Below are positions 9,601 to 16,439 of a stretch of DNA of 64,000 nt, one piece after another (position 1 is the stretch's first letter; each line of letters opens with the position of its first letter). The notes under the pieces are model-generated. The model was not told the DNA's origin. It was given only the letters and a program-made list of their open reading frames with translations, and made no database searches. The DNA is taken from assembly GCF_001586775.1 (NCBI RefSeq), contig NZ_LQXS01000003.1:594107-658106 (forward strand), in the 5' to 3' direction. The position numbers and the translations under genes are program-made. The DNA is from Sphingobacterium populi. Lineage in GTDB: Bacteria > Bacteroidota > Bacteroidia > Sphingobacteriales > Sphingobacteriaceae.

Positions 9601-9689
9601 CAACTTTGGAAAGCGTGATCGACAACTACGATAACGATGAAGATGGCGTTGTCAAAGAAGCGAAGGAGTTATTGCAGAAAATTAAATAA
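6660..9689 (+). CDS. Exported tetratricopeptide-repeat protein
   Basis: A 1009-residue protein with a cleavable-looking signal peptide (hydrophobic VGVALCLMGTAAVA ending before QQ). It is followed by tandem TPR helices to the C-terminus, for example YKSGLELFERGKFSSAAKQF, FQIGKFYYTRQEFEKAIEWF and IGYINYKLGNYERAIAEL. TPR arrays are protein-docking scaffolds; no catalytic domain is visible. The next gene, an outer-membrane barrel, starts only 16 bp after the stop, so the two probably work together in the periplasm or at the outer membrane. The 238-bp region before it has no convincing terminator and only a weak promoter candidate. Exact function not recognised. Confidence 0.85.
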   Translation: MYNKIYQVGVALCLMGTAAVAQQTAWQDVNNAYKSGLELFERGKFSSAAKQFDRAESVRTKSTLQLDETQELTLLKENIRYYQAVCALELEESNAESLFLKYIRDFPSSANSKAANFQIGKFYYTRQEFEKAIEWFTRIDSKSLAGAENTEYRFKLAYARFMTKDYEAAKPVFADLKDRNSAYQEAAIYYNAYLSYLDAEYKTALNEFERLKGSKTYENSYPYYITALYFLDKRYDDVLAYALPILQNTKQESETDMFRIVAATYFIKGDLDKSKQYYDRFQAADQGRTQNNQDSYQIGYINYKLGNYERAIAELEKLDEPDAYYHSAMITLGDSFIKTNNKQSARNAFFRASKLDFDPQLKEEGLFNYAKLSYELEFHQVALDAVQEYLTTYPSSARSEEAKTLLAEVLLGTKNYRAAVDVLEGINRSSREAKAAYQKVTYYRGLEYYNERAFENGISMFMRSEENRFDEEIYALSTYWKAEAMYEVRKYKEATANFNKFLQLPAARKTDVYHYANYALAYAAFRNDNYSTAANYFERFLSGAARDGVDANTRNDAIARAADSYFGTKNYGRAMSYYDRLISSGAQSQDYALFQRGIIQGLQGNSQAKIATLNSVVQKFPNSNYADDVAFEIPYTYFLLEQYDQAIAGLQKMVEQYPRSSYVPRALVTIGLVQYNQDNRDAALATFQRVVSQYPTTDEAKQSLASIENIYLDKNDASGYIRYATSTNIGDLSTAEQDGHTFAVARTLFDRGNWQGAVEAVNAYFDKFPKPINEKHARFIRGESYAQLRKDTEALHDFNIIMNDWTSAYTERTLLSVARLHLRSKAYNEAVQVLKKLELTSEYKENYGWAINNLMVSYFNINDYVETLTYANIVKGYEKSSEEEIAKAHLYAAKAYQATNKAADATKELSAAAAKSKTETGAEARYLIAKQQVQSKQWDKAIQTAMEIGDQFSSFEYWVAKGFVTMAEAYRGKGDNFQAKATLESVIDNYDNDEDGVVKEAKELLQKIK

Positions 9690-9705
9690 GATTAGGGTAG
9701 TGAAG

Positions 9706-11433
9706 ATGAAATTTCAGAAGATACTAACGCAAACAGCGTTTTTAGCGATGCTTACCGGTGTCAGTTTTGAAGCTGCTGCTCAACAACGCGAAGAAACAGA
9801 AAAACCAGTCGCCATTGATTCGTTTGTGATCGTACGTGACTATCGGCCATTATTAGCAGACGCGGTGAAGATTCGCCGTAGTCCGGATATGACCAATAAA
9901 AGAGAATACATGCCACGCTTAACATATGGCAATGTTCCCGACAAAAAATTGGATATCAATACAGGATTGAGCGAGTTGAAGATCATGGAAACTCCGTTTA
10001 TCCGCTCACGCGATACGTACAGCAACTATGTGAAAGCTGGTGTTGGAAACTTAGGGACGATCTTAGGCGAAGCGTATTTTGCAGTAGAAGATTATGAAGA
10101 CATCCGTTTTGGTGGTTTTGTAAAGCACTTGAATCAAAAAGGTAGTTTGGACGATCAACGTTTCAGTCGCCAAGAAGTAGGAGCTTTCGGTAGACGAGTT
10201 TTCCCGACACTGACAATTGATGGTCAACTAGGTTACAATCGTTTGGGAACAAATTTTTATGGTATTCCAGTTAATCAGGAAGGCAATTCTCTAAACCCTT
10301 CCCGCGAAGGGCAGGTCTTTAATGACCTCTATTTTACGGGCGAAATGATGAGCAACTTTGATCCAGAAAATGAAGATGCTTTGAGTTTTTCGCTGAAAGC
10401 CGACGCTTACACATTCTCGGATCGGTACGATACACGCGAAAATTCATTTGCCTTAGGAGGATTTTTAAATAAACGTGTGCGCACCTTTAATGTCGGAGTT
10501 AATGCTGCCGTAGATATCAATAATGTAGAAGGTGCGATGAATATGCTTGGCGGATCAGGAGTGAGTAACTCCGTGGCGTCAGCCAATCCATACATCAGTT
10601 TCAAAGGGGCTAATTACACCATACAGTTAGGTGCCAACTTAGTTTCTGAATTTGGCGATGTGTCATCTTTTAATATATTTCCAAAGGCAGAAATTGATTT
10701 CTCACTTGTGCCCGAATACTTCTATATTTTCGGTGGAGTTACCGGTGGAGTAGAGCGAGGGCCGTATCGTGAATTTGCGCGGCTAAACCCATTTTTGGCT
10801 TCGGGCATTACCATCCAAAATACGATCGAGCGTATGCATGCCTATGGAGGTATTAAGGGAAATGCGGGTGCTACATTTGGTTGGAAAGCCAAAGCATTCT
10901 ACCGTCAGCTAGAAGGAATGGCTTTGTTTGTGAACAATGTAACTAATCCTTTCCAATTTGATCTAGTATACGATGGAGATGGAGAAGAATCAGTAAAACA
11001 CGTCGGTATTGAAGGCGAAATTAATATCCGAGTATCGGAAGCGGTTAACTTAGGTGGTCGATTGAACATCGATAACTACACCATGGCTTACCAAGCCGAA
11101 GCTTGGCATACACCAAATGTTCGTTTGACAGCAAATGCGCGATTCAATATTTCGGAAAAATTATATATCGATGCCGAAGCATTGTTTCATGGGCAGACAT
11201 CAGCACGCACTTTTTCGTACAATTCAGATGGTGTTGCGATAGATCCAACGGCCCCTAGAGTCCAGAGCATTCCTTCATTCTTGGACCTTAGTGCCGGAGC
11301 CGAATATAAAGCTACTAAGCAATTAGGCATCTTTGTGAAAGCAAATAATATGTTAAATAACGAGTATCAACGATACTTGTATTACCCAAGATTAGGATTT
11401 AACGTGATTGGTGGGCTCAATTTTTCGTTTTAA
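9706..11433 (+). CDS. Outer-membrane beta-barrel protein (TonB-dependent-receptor-like)
   Basis: From the ATG at 9706 the product is 575 residues with a signal peptide ending in SFEAAAQQ. A longer frame begins at 9637, but that part overlaps the TPR gene and lacks a signal sequence, so 9706 is preferred. The body is a series of alternating aromatic/polar beta-strands with short turns and ends in aromatic residues (LGFNVIGGLNFSF), the C-terminal signature for barrel insertion. There is no clear plug domain; the first 80 residues are a short periplasmic part. Cargo unknown. It forms a pair with the upstream TPR protein. Confidence 0.8.
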   Translation: MKFQKILTQTAFLAMLTGVSFEAAAQQREETEKPVAIDSFVIVRDYRPLLADAVKIRRSPDMTNKREYMPRLTYGNVPDKKLDINTGLSELKIMETPFIRSRDTYSNYVKAGVGNLGTILGEAYFAVEDYEDIRFGGFVKHLNQKGSLDDQRFSRQEVGAFGRRVFPTLTIDGQLGYNRLGTNFYGIPVNQEGNSLNPSREGQVFNDLYFTGEMMSNFDPENEDALSFSLKADAYTFSDRYDTRENSFALGGFLNKRVRTFNVGVNAAVDINNVEGAMNMLGGSGVSNSVASANPYISFKGANYTIQLGANLVSEFGDVSSFNIFPKAEIDFSLVPEYFYIFGGVTGGVERGPYREFARLNPFLASGITIQNTIERMHAYGGIKGNAGATFGWKAKAFYRQLEGMALFVNNVTNPFQFDLVYDGDGEESVKHVGIEGEINIRVSEAVNLGGRLNIDNYTMAYQAEAWHTPNVRLTANARFNISEKLYIDAEALFHGQTSARTFSYNSDGVAIDPTAPRVQSIPSFLDLSAGAEYKATKQLGIFVKANNMLNNEYQRYLYYPRLGFNVIGGLNFSF

Positions 11434-11447
11434 TTGATTCTTTGAAC

Positions 11448-11455
11448 TAAATTTG
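11448..11455 (+). promoter_or_regulatory. Putative -7 element upstream of the HU-like/SPOR gene
   Basis: TAAATTTG is a perfect TAnnTTTG match 21 nt before the ATG at 11477; no good -33 TTTG is present. It overlaps an upstream in-frame start at 11453, which argues for translation beginning at 11477. Confidence 0.45.
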
Positions 11456-11476
11456 TGTTTTAATCCCATCATCACT

Positions 11477-12991
11477 ATGGACTTAGGTAAGAAAATACAA
11501 CAAGTACTCAAACATTATCCAAGCGTGTACGTGCGTGGACTTGGTTCATTTATAAAAGTACATCAACCGTCATCTTTCGATGAGCAGCATAATGTATTCT
11601 TGCCTCCCGTCGATTATATCGAATTCGACGATCGCGCTGATGATGGTCTAGATCTAGCAGAATATCTTCGTCAAGAAAATGAAATTTCGAAAACTGATGC
11701 TCAGGACTTAGTAGCGCGCGAAGTAGAAGCTATCGCTTCTAATATCACGGAACATGGAAAGGCGCATATTCCACAATTGGGTGATCTATTGGCGCACGGA
11801 GCAGGATACGTTTTTCGTGCGATAGATTTATCAAGTTTCGCTTTCGAGCCAATCTCTAATATCGCGCAACCGATACAGGTCACTGATCAGCCTGAACAAG
11901 ATAACATAACGTCAGTCGATGAGCCGGAAGATACATCAATCTCGGAAAAACAAGAATCTACTGAGCGTGATCTGGAAAGTGAAGCAGCCGCAGCATCTGA
12001 AGTGTTAGCGATTTCTTCAGATTTAGATAAAGCTGATTCGGAGGAGCAGCAGATTGAAGAAGAATCTGTGGGGATAGCTGATACGCCAAGCGATCAGATA
12101 GAAACAGATACAAACGACGTCACTGAAGAAGCTGAAGCCGAAAGTGCTAAAGCAGAAACAGAAAGTACTAGCGCACTACCTGATTCCAAAGTGCCCACCT
12201 TGGAAGAAGAAGAGTTTGGTGTTGCGCAGCATACCGACGAACGTAGCAAGGAAAGCGAACAAAATTTAGTGGAGGAATCTGTATCACAAGATTTGCATAG
12301 TGCTGTACCAGTGCCAGAAGCGCCACCGTTGGTTCAGAATAAATATCAAGGAAGTTTATCAAGCAACGTTGGAAAAAGTACGCCGGCACCAGAAATACTT
12401 CCATCCAGCGATAACGACGGTTATACCTACGCAAGCGAATATGTAGAAGATACTAATCGCTCGCAAAAGATTTGGTACATTCTTGCGGCGGTGGTCGCCT
12501 TATCAGTGATTGGTGCCCTTTGGTATGTGACGCGTCCAGTTTCACTGTACTCGGATATTAGCCAATCTGACATGGAAGATGAGCAAAGAAATCCATACGC
12601 TATAGATGAAGAGTACCAAGTGCCGCCGGCGTCCGCAGACGTGATCGATACATCCGCAGTGCTTCGTGACAGACCCGATACGGCAAATGTTACGTCGAGT
12701 ACAGCAGCGGCAGCTTCACCACTTGCTATGGATCAACCAATTATTCCTGCAAATCATCATTGGTATATTGTTATTGGCTCGCGCTTGCCGTTGGACGATG
12801 CAAAGCAGATGGTACAAGAATATAACAAAAAAGGTCAAACACGAGTTCGTCTGATTCCTGGAAAGGGTACGGATAGTCCTGCTACCGTCATTTGGGATTC
12901 TTACGTAACCAAAGAAAAAGCGGATTCTGCCTTAAGGCACGTGCGCAAAAACTTTGTAGCCGATGCATGGCACAAGGCGGTTAGGAAATAA
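11477..12991 (+). CDS. HU-CCDC81-like / transmembrane / SPOR domain protein
   Basis: A 504-residue protein with three recognisable parts. Residues 1-125 (MDLGKKIQQVLKHYPSVYVR..., DLVAREVEAIASNITEHGK, IPQLGDLLAH) resemble the bacterial HU-CCDC81 fold, two HU/IHF-like units. Residues 130-325 are a highly acidic, Ser/Glu-rich linker. A single transmembrane helix lies at about 331-350 (IWYILAAVVALSVIGALWYV), and residues 427-504 look like a SPOR domain (HHWYIVIGSRL, a short helix, then VIWDSYVTKEKADSAL). SPOR domains bind glycan strands lacking stem peptides at division septa. The HU-like part would be cytoplasmic and the SPOR part periplasmic. The next gene is an ExbB/TolQ homologue. Confidence 0.8.
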   Translation: MDLGKKIQQVLKHYPSVYVRGLGSFIKVHQPSSFDEQHNVFLPPVDYIEFDDRADDGLDLAEYLRQENEISKTDAQDLVAREVEAIASNITEHGKAHIPQLGDLLAHGAGYVFRAIDLSSFAFEPISNIAQPIQVTDQPEQDNITSVDEPEDTSISEKQESTERDLESEAAAASEVLAISSDLDKADSEEQQIEEESVGIADTPSDQIETDTNDVTEEAEAESAKAETESTSALPDSKVPTLEEEEFGVAQHTDERSKESEQNLVEESVSQDLHSAVPVPEAPPLVQNKYQGSLSSNVGKSTPAPEILPSSDNDGYTYASEYVEDTNRSQKIWYILAAVVALSVIGALWYVTRPVSLYSDISQSDMEDEQRNPYAIDEEYQVPPASADVIDTSAVLRDRPDTANVTSSTAAAASPLAMDQPIIPANHHWYIVIGSRLPLDDAKQMVQEYNKKGQTRVRLIPGKGTDSPATVIWDSYVTKEKADSALRHVRKNFVADAWHKAVRK

Positions 12992-13027
12992 ATTGAATAC
13001 ACATTAAACTAGTATATCTTAAATTAC

Positions 13028-13729
13028 ATGATGTCATTACTTTTACAAGCATATCCGGTTGATTCTATAAGCCAAATGCAACAAACAGTGAATCTAGCTC
13101 CAGTACAAGAAGATACCAACCTTCTGCAGTTGTTGATGAGAGGTGGATGGATTATGGTGCCTATCATTTTATTATTTTTCATTGGATTGGTCATCTTTGT
13201 AGAGCGATACCTAACGATACGCAAAGCATCAAGACGGGAAGCTGGATTATTACCACAAGTAAAGTCAAATGTATTATCTGGCAAATTGGATTCCGCTATT
13301 GCAGTTTGTCGCTCTAGTAATTCGGCCTTGTCCCGTATGCTGCAAAAAGGCCTTACCCGTGTCGGACGCCCAATTAAAGATATTGAAGGCGCGATTGAGA
13401 ACCAAGGTAAACTGGAAGTTGCACGGTTAGAAAAGAACATCAATATCCTTGGTATCGTAGCAGGTATTGCGCCGATGCTTGGTTTCGTAGGTACGATCTT
13501 TGGAGTTATCCAGATATTTCGCGAAGTAGAGATTGCCGGTGGTATCGACATCGGTTCAGTTTCGGGAGGTTTATATGTTAAAATGATTGCATCCGCATCA
13601 GGATTAACTATTGGTATCTTAGCGTACATCGGTTACCACATTTTAAATATGATGGTAGAGCGAGTGATCCTGCGTATGGAAACGGATGCTATTGAGTTTA
13701 TCGATCTGTTGGACGAGCCAGGATCATAA
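13028..13729 (+). CDS. MotA/TolQ/ExbB-type proton channel protein
   Basis: A 233-residue inner-membrane protein with three hydrophobic segments: about 39-60, about 140-165 (INILGIVAGIAPMLGFVGTIFGVI) and about 180-205 (SGGLYVKMIASASGLTIGILAYIGY). The GFVGTIFGVI and ASASGLTIGILAYI segments hold the conserved TolQ/ExbB pore residues. With the ExbD and TonB-type genes that follow it would convert proton-motive force into mechanical work at the outer membrane. A separate exbB symbol is not safe because ExbB, TolQ and AglR-type members cannot be told apart by eye. Confidence 0.9.
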   Translation: MMSLLLQAYPVDSISQMQQTVNLAPVQEDTNLLQLLMRGGWIMVPIILLFFIGLVIFVERYLTIRKASRREAGLLPQVKSNVLSGKLDSAIAVCRSSNSALSRMLQKGLTRVGRPIKDIEGAIENQGKLEVARLEKNINILGIVAGIAPMLGFVGTIFGVIQIFREVEIAGGIDIGSVSGGLYVKMIASASGLTIGILAYIGYHILNMMVERVILRMETDAIEFIDLLDEPGS

Positions 13730-13755
13730 CTGCTGCTCAAAACGCTTTATCTCAA

Positions 13756-14163
13756 ATGAATTTAAGAAACAAAAGAAATAAGCCTACGGCAGAAGTGCAC
13801 ACGGCAGCACTGAACGATATCATGTTCTTTCTGATGCTGTTTTTCTTACTAGCATCAGCAGTGGCCAATCCGCAAGTCGTAAAATTACTGCTGCCTCGCT
13901 CTAGTGCGGGTGAACAATCGGTAGCGAAAAAAACGATGACAATCTCTATCACCAGTGATTTGGTTTATCACGTAGATAAGCAAGCTGTCCCATTGGAAAG
14001 TTTGGAAGGATACATCCAAAACAATCTAGCAACAGGGGAGGAGTTGACCATCATGCTATACGCAGATAGCACCGTGCCGATACAAAACGTAATATCTGTG
14101 ATGGATGTGGCGAATCGCCTTCGGGTAAAACTCGTCTTAGCAACCGAACCGAAAAACAATTAA
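13756..14163 (+). CDS. ExbD/TolR family biopolymer transport protein
   Basis: A 135-residue protein with one N-terminal membrane helix (about 23-42), preceded by AALNDIMFFLMLFFLLAS in which the conserved transmembrane aspartate (LND) is visible. A small periplasmic domain follows (ISITSDLVYHVDK, ELTIMLYADSTVPIQNVISVMDVANRLRV), the ExbD/TolR C-terminal fold. It starts 26 bp after the proton-channel gene and precedes a TonB-like gene, forming the standard three-part energiser. Confidence 0.9.
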   Translation: MNLRNKRNKPTAEVHTAALNDIMFFLMLFFLLASAVANPQVVKLLLPRSSAGEQSVAKKTMTISITSDLVYHVDKQAVPLESLEGYIQNNLATGEELTIMLYADSTVPIQNVISVMDVANRLRVKLVLATEPKNN

Positions 14164-14233
14164 ATATTTTCGGTTGAAACTTTAAACAATTAGTAGCAGG
14201 ATTGGTCTATAGACCAGTAAGATAAATCATAAT

Positions 14234-15058
14234 ATGCAGTACCACCAACAAAATATGGAAGAGAACAATATGCCAAAGGCATTGGGCATATCCAGTTTGG
14301 TGATGGCCGGATTAGTGGCGATTGGATTTTTTATTGTGTTTGGTCAACAAATTCCAGAATATGGAATGGGTGGTATTGTAGTAAATTATGGGACATCACC
14401 AGAAGGCATGGGCGACGATTATATGAGCGTTGACGAACCTTCGGTTGATGAAAATGCAAATGAGGTGCGACCCGATAAAATCGATCCTAATACCACACCA
14501 ATTCCGACGCCGACACAGCAAGTGGCTGAAAAAACCATTGCAACACAAGATGTAGATGATGCGCCAGCGATAACTAAAACCGAAAAACCAAAGCAAAATA
14601 ATGCGGAGCAAAGCACGGTAGAGAAAAAGAATGCAACGCAGGCCGTCAATCAAAATGCTCTTTTTAAAGGCAAAAAAAATAGTGGACAAGGTGGCGGCGA
14701 TGGTACTGGTTCTACGCCAGGCAACCAAGGCTCAGAGTTAGGTGATCCTTTGGCCAGTAATTATGGTGAGGGCGGTTCTGGATTTGGTAATATGATGCTT
14801 TCGCTGGCAAACAGACGTTGGGATGTGCCGCCAAGTATACAAGATGACGGGCAGTCTGTAGGTATTGTCGAAGTCGAGTTTACCGTTGACAAAAGCGGAC
14901 GCATCATTCGTGCGCGCCAAGGTTCTAGAACGACTATTGCCGATTACCGATTGGTGCAGAAATGTATCCGAGCCGTAGAAAATGCTAAACTGAATTCATT
15001 AGCCAACGCGCCCGACAGTCAAGTTGGCAAAGTGACCTTCCGTTTCAAGGTTCGATAG
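14234..15058 (+). CDS. TonB-like energy transducer
   Basis: A 274-residue protein with a membrane anchor at about residues 17-38 and a long Pro/Thr/Lys/Glu-rich periplasmic linker. A Gly-rich segment (SGQGGGDGTGST) is followed by a C-terminal domain of about 95 residues with the TonB pattern (VGIVEVEFTVDKSGRI, then QKCIRAVENAKLN, then KVTFRFKV). TonB spans the periplasm and couples the ExbB/ExbD motor to outer-membrane transporters. It is the last gene of the motor trio. A TolA-like role cannot be excluded from the linker alone. Confidence 0.82.
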   Translation: MQYHQQNMEENNMPKALGISSLVMAGLVAIGFFIVFGQQIPEYGMGGIVVNYGTSPEGMGDDYMSVDEPSVDENANEVRPDKIDPNTTPIPTPTQQVAEKTIATQDVDDAPAITKTEKPKQNNAEQSTVEKKNATQAVNQNALFKGKKNSGQGGGDGTGSTPGNQGSELGDPLASNYGEGGSGFGNMMLSLANRRWDVPPSIQDDGQSVGIVEVEFTVDKSGRIIRARQGSRTTIADYRLVQKCIRAVENAKLNSLANAPDSQVGKVTFRFKVR

Positions 15059-15079
15059 GTATTATCATCATACATTCTT

Positions 15080-16396
15080 ATGAATAATTACACACAGGCA
15101 CTTGATTATCTATATGCTCGATTGCCTATGTTTACCAGAGATGGCGCTGCTGCTATCAATAAGGGTTTAGACCGAACTATTCAATTTTGCGAATACCTTG
15201 GCAATCCGCAGCGAAAGTTCAAAACTATTCACGTAGCAGGTACCAACGGAAAGGGATCATCGTCACACATGATCACTTCCATCTTGGAGGCTGCTGGACT
15301 AAAGACCGGATTGTATACCTCACCGCATTTGGTGGATTTTAGAGAGCGTATACGCGTACATGGTGCGCCCGTCAGCCCAACATACGTATTACAATTTGTA
15401 CAAAAGCATCAAGCATTCATTGAGCAGATCAAACCCTCTTTTTTCGAAGTTACCGTAGCCATGGCTTTTGACTACTTTGCCCAACAGAATGTAGATGTTG
15501 CCATTATAGAAGTAGGCCTAGGAGGAAGATTAGACAGCACCAATGTTATTCATCCGATCGTTTCATTAATCACTAATATCGGTCTGGATCATATGGATAT
15601 GCTGGGCGATACTTTATCCCTTATTGCTGCCGAGAAAGCGGGGATTATAAAGAAGAGCGTCCCTGTAGTTATATCGGAGTGGCATCATGAAACTGCGGCT
15701 GTATTTCGTGAGCAAGCAGAAGCTAAGCAGGCGCCAATCATTTTCGCGTCGGAGATCTGGGAAGTGGAATCTGCGCCGATAGATGTTGTAGGTTATCAGG
15801 TTTTGGACGTGACCAATCTTTGCAAAGCTGCGGATCCTATGCAGATACAATTGGATTTATTGGGATCCTATCAAACAAATAACTTGAAGGGTGTATTGCA
15901 GGTCGTCCACACGTTACGTACGCAAGGATTTCGTATTGCTGATGAACACATTTATTCTGGTTTGCGACAGGTGCAAAAGCGTACCGGATTAATGGGCAGA
16001 TGGCAAACTATCTCAACCGAACCCTATGTGATCTGCGATACAGGGCACAATGAAGATGGCGTAAGGCAAGTCGTACGAAATCTAGCACGTACTTCATACC
16101 GTCAATTACACTTCGTACTTGGCGCAATGAAGGATAAAGATCTCAGTCATATCTTGCCTTTACTACCTCAGGATGCTTTATACCATTTTTGTGCGCCAGA
16201 TATGCCGCGTGCCATGCTCGCTCAAGAGCTGCAAAATCTGGCTGGGCAATACGATTTACAAGGAACCCATTATCAAACAGTAGTAGATGCGTATAAAGCA
16301 GCATTGGCCGCTTGGCAGCCAGGAGATTTGATCTTTGTGGGAGGGAGTACTTTTGTAGTTGCTGAAGTTTTGACCTCCATTCAGACAAAAGAATAG
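15080..16396 (+). CDS. folC: Bifunctional folylpolyglutamate synthase / dihydrofolate synthase
   Basis: A Mur-ligase-superfamily enzyme that adds glutamate to dihydropteroate or folates. The P-loop VAGTNGKGSSSHM lies at about residues 52-64, the second nucleotide motif VEVGLGGRLDSTN near 155, and the C-terminal domain holds CDTGHNEDGV, the FolC counterpart of the DxAHN motif. Its 438 residues are normal for the family. It starts 21 bp after the TonB-like gene on the same strand and converges on parC, with 43 bp between them. Confidence 0.94.
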   Translation: MNNYTQALDYLYARLPMFTRDGAAAINKGLDRTIQFCEYLGNPQRKFKTIHVAGTNGKGSSSHMITSILEAAGLKTGLYTSPHLVDFRERIRVHGAPVSPTYVLQFVQKHQAFIEQIKPSFFEVTVAMAFDYFAQQNVDVAIIEVGLGGRLDSTNVIHPIVSLITNIGLDHMDMLGDTLSLIAAEKAGIIKKSVPVVISEWHHETAAVFREQAEAKQAPIIFASEIWEVESAPIDVVGYQVLDVTNLCKAADPMQIQLDLLGSYQTNNLKGVLQVVHTLRTQGFRIADEHIYSGLRQVQKRTGLMGRWQTISTEPYVICDTGHNEDGVRQVVRNLARTSYRQLHFVLGAMKDKDLSHILPLLPQDALYHFCAPDMPRAMLAQELQNLAGQYDLQGTHYQTVVDAYKAALAAWQPGDLIFVGGSTFVVAEVLTSIQTKE

Positions 16397-16439
16397 CGCA
16401 CCTGCCTAATTTTATCTGATCACGCCCAATCAGGTGTTT

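Noticed and set aside
13024..13629. Antisense frame of 201 codons opposite the TolQ/ExbB-type gene
   Set aside because: It is the complement of a well-conserved membrane protein gene and encodes no recognisable domain; open only because of codon bias.
16399..16436. CACCTG...CAGGTG repeat between folC and parC as a terminator
   Set aside because: Only 6 bp with a 26-nt loop, or 5 bp in the alternative CTGAT/ATCAG fold; too weak to call despite the T-run after it.
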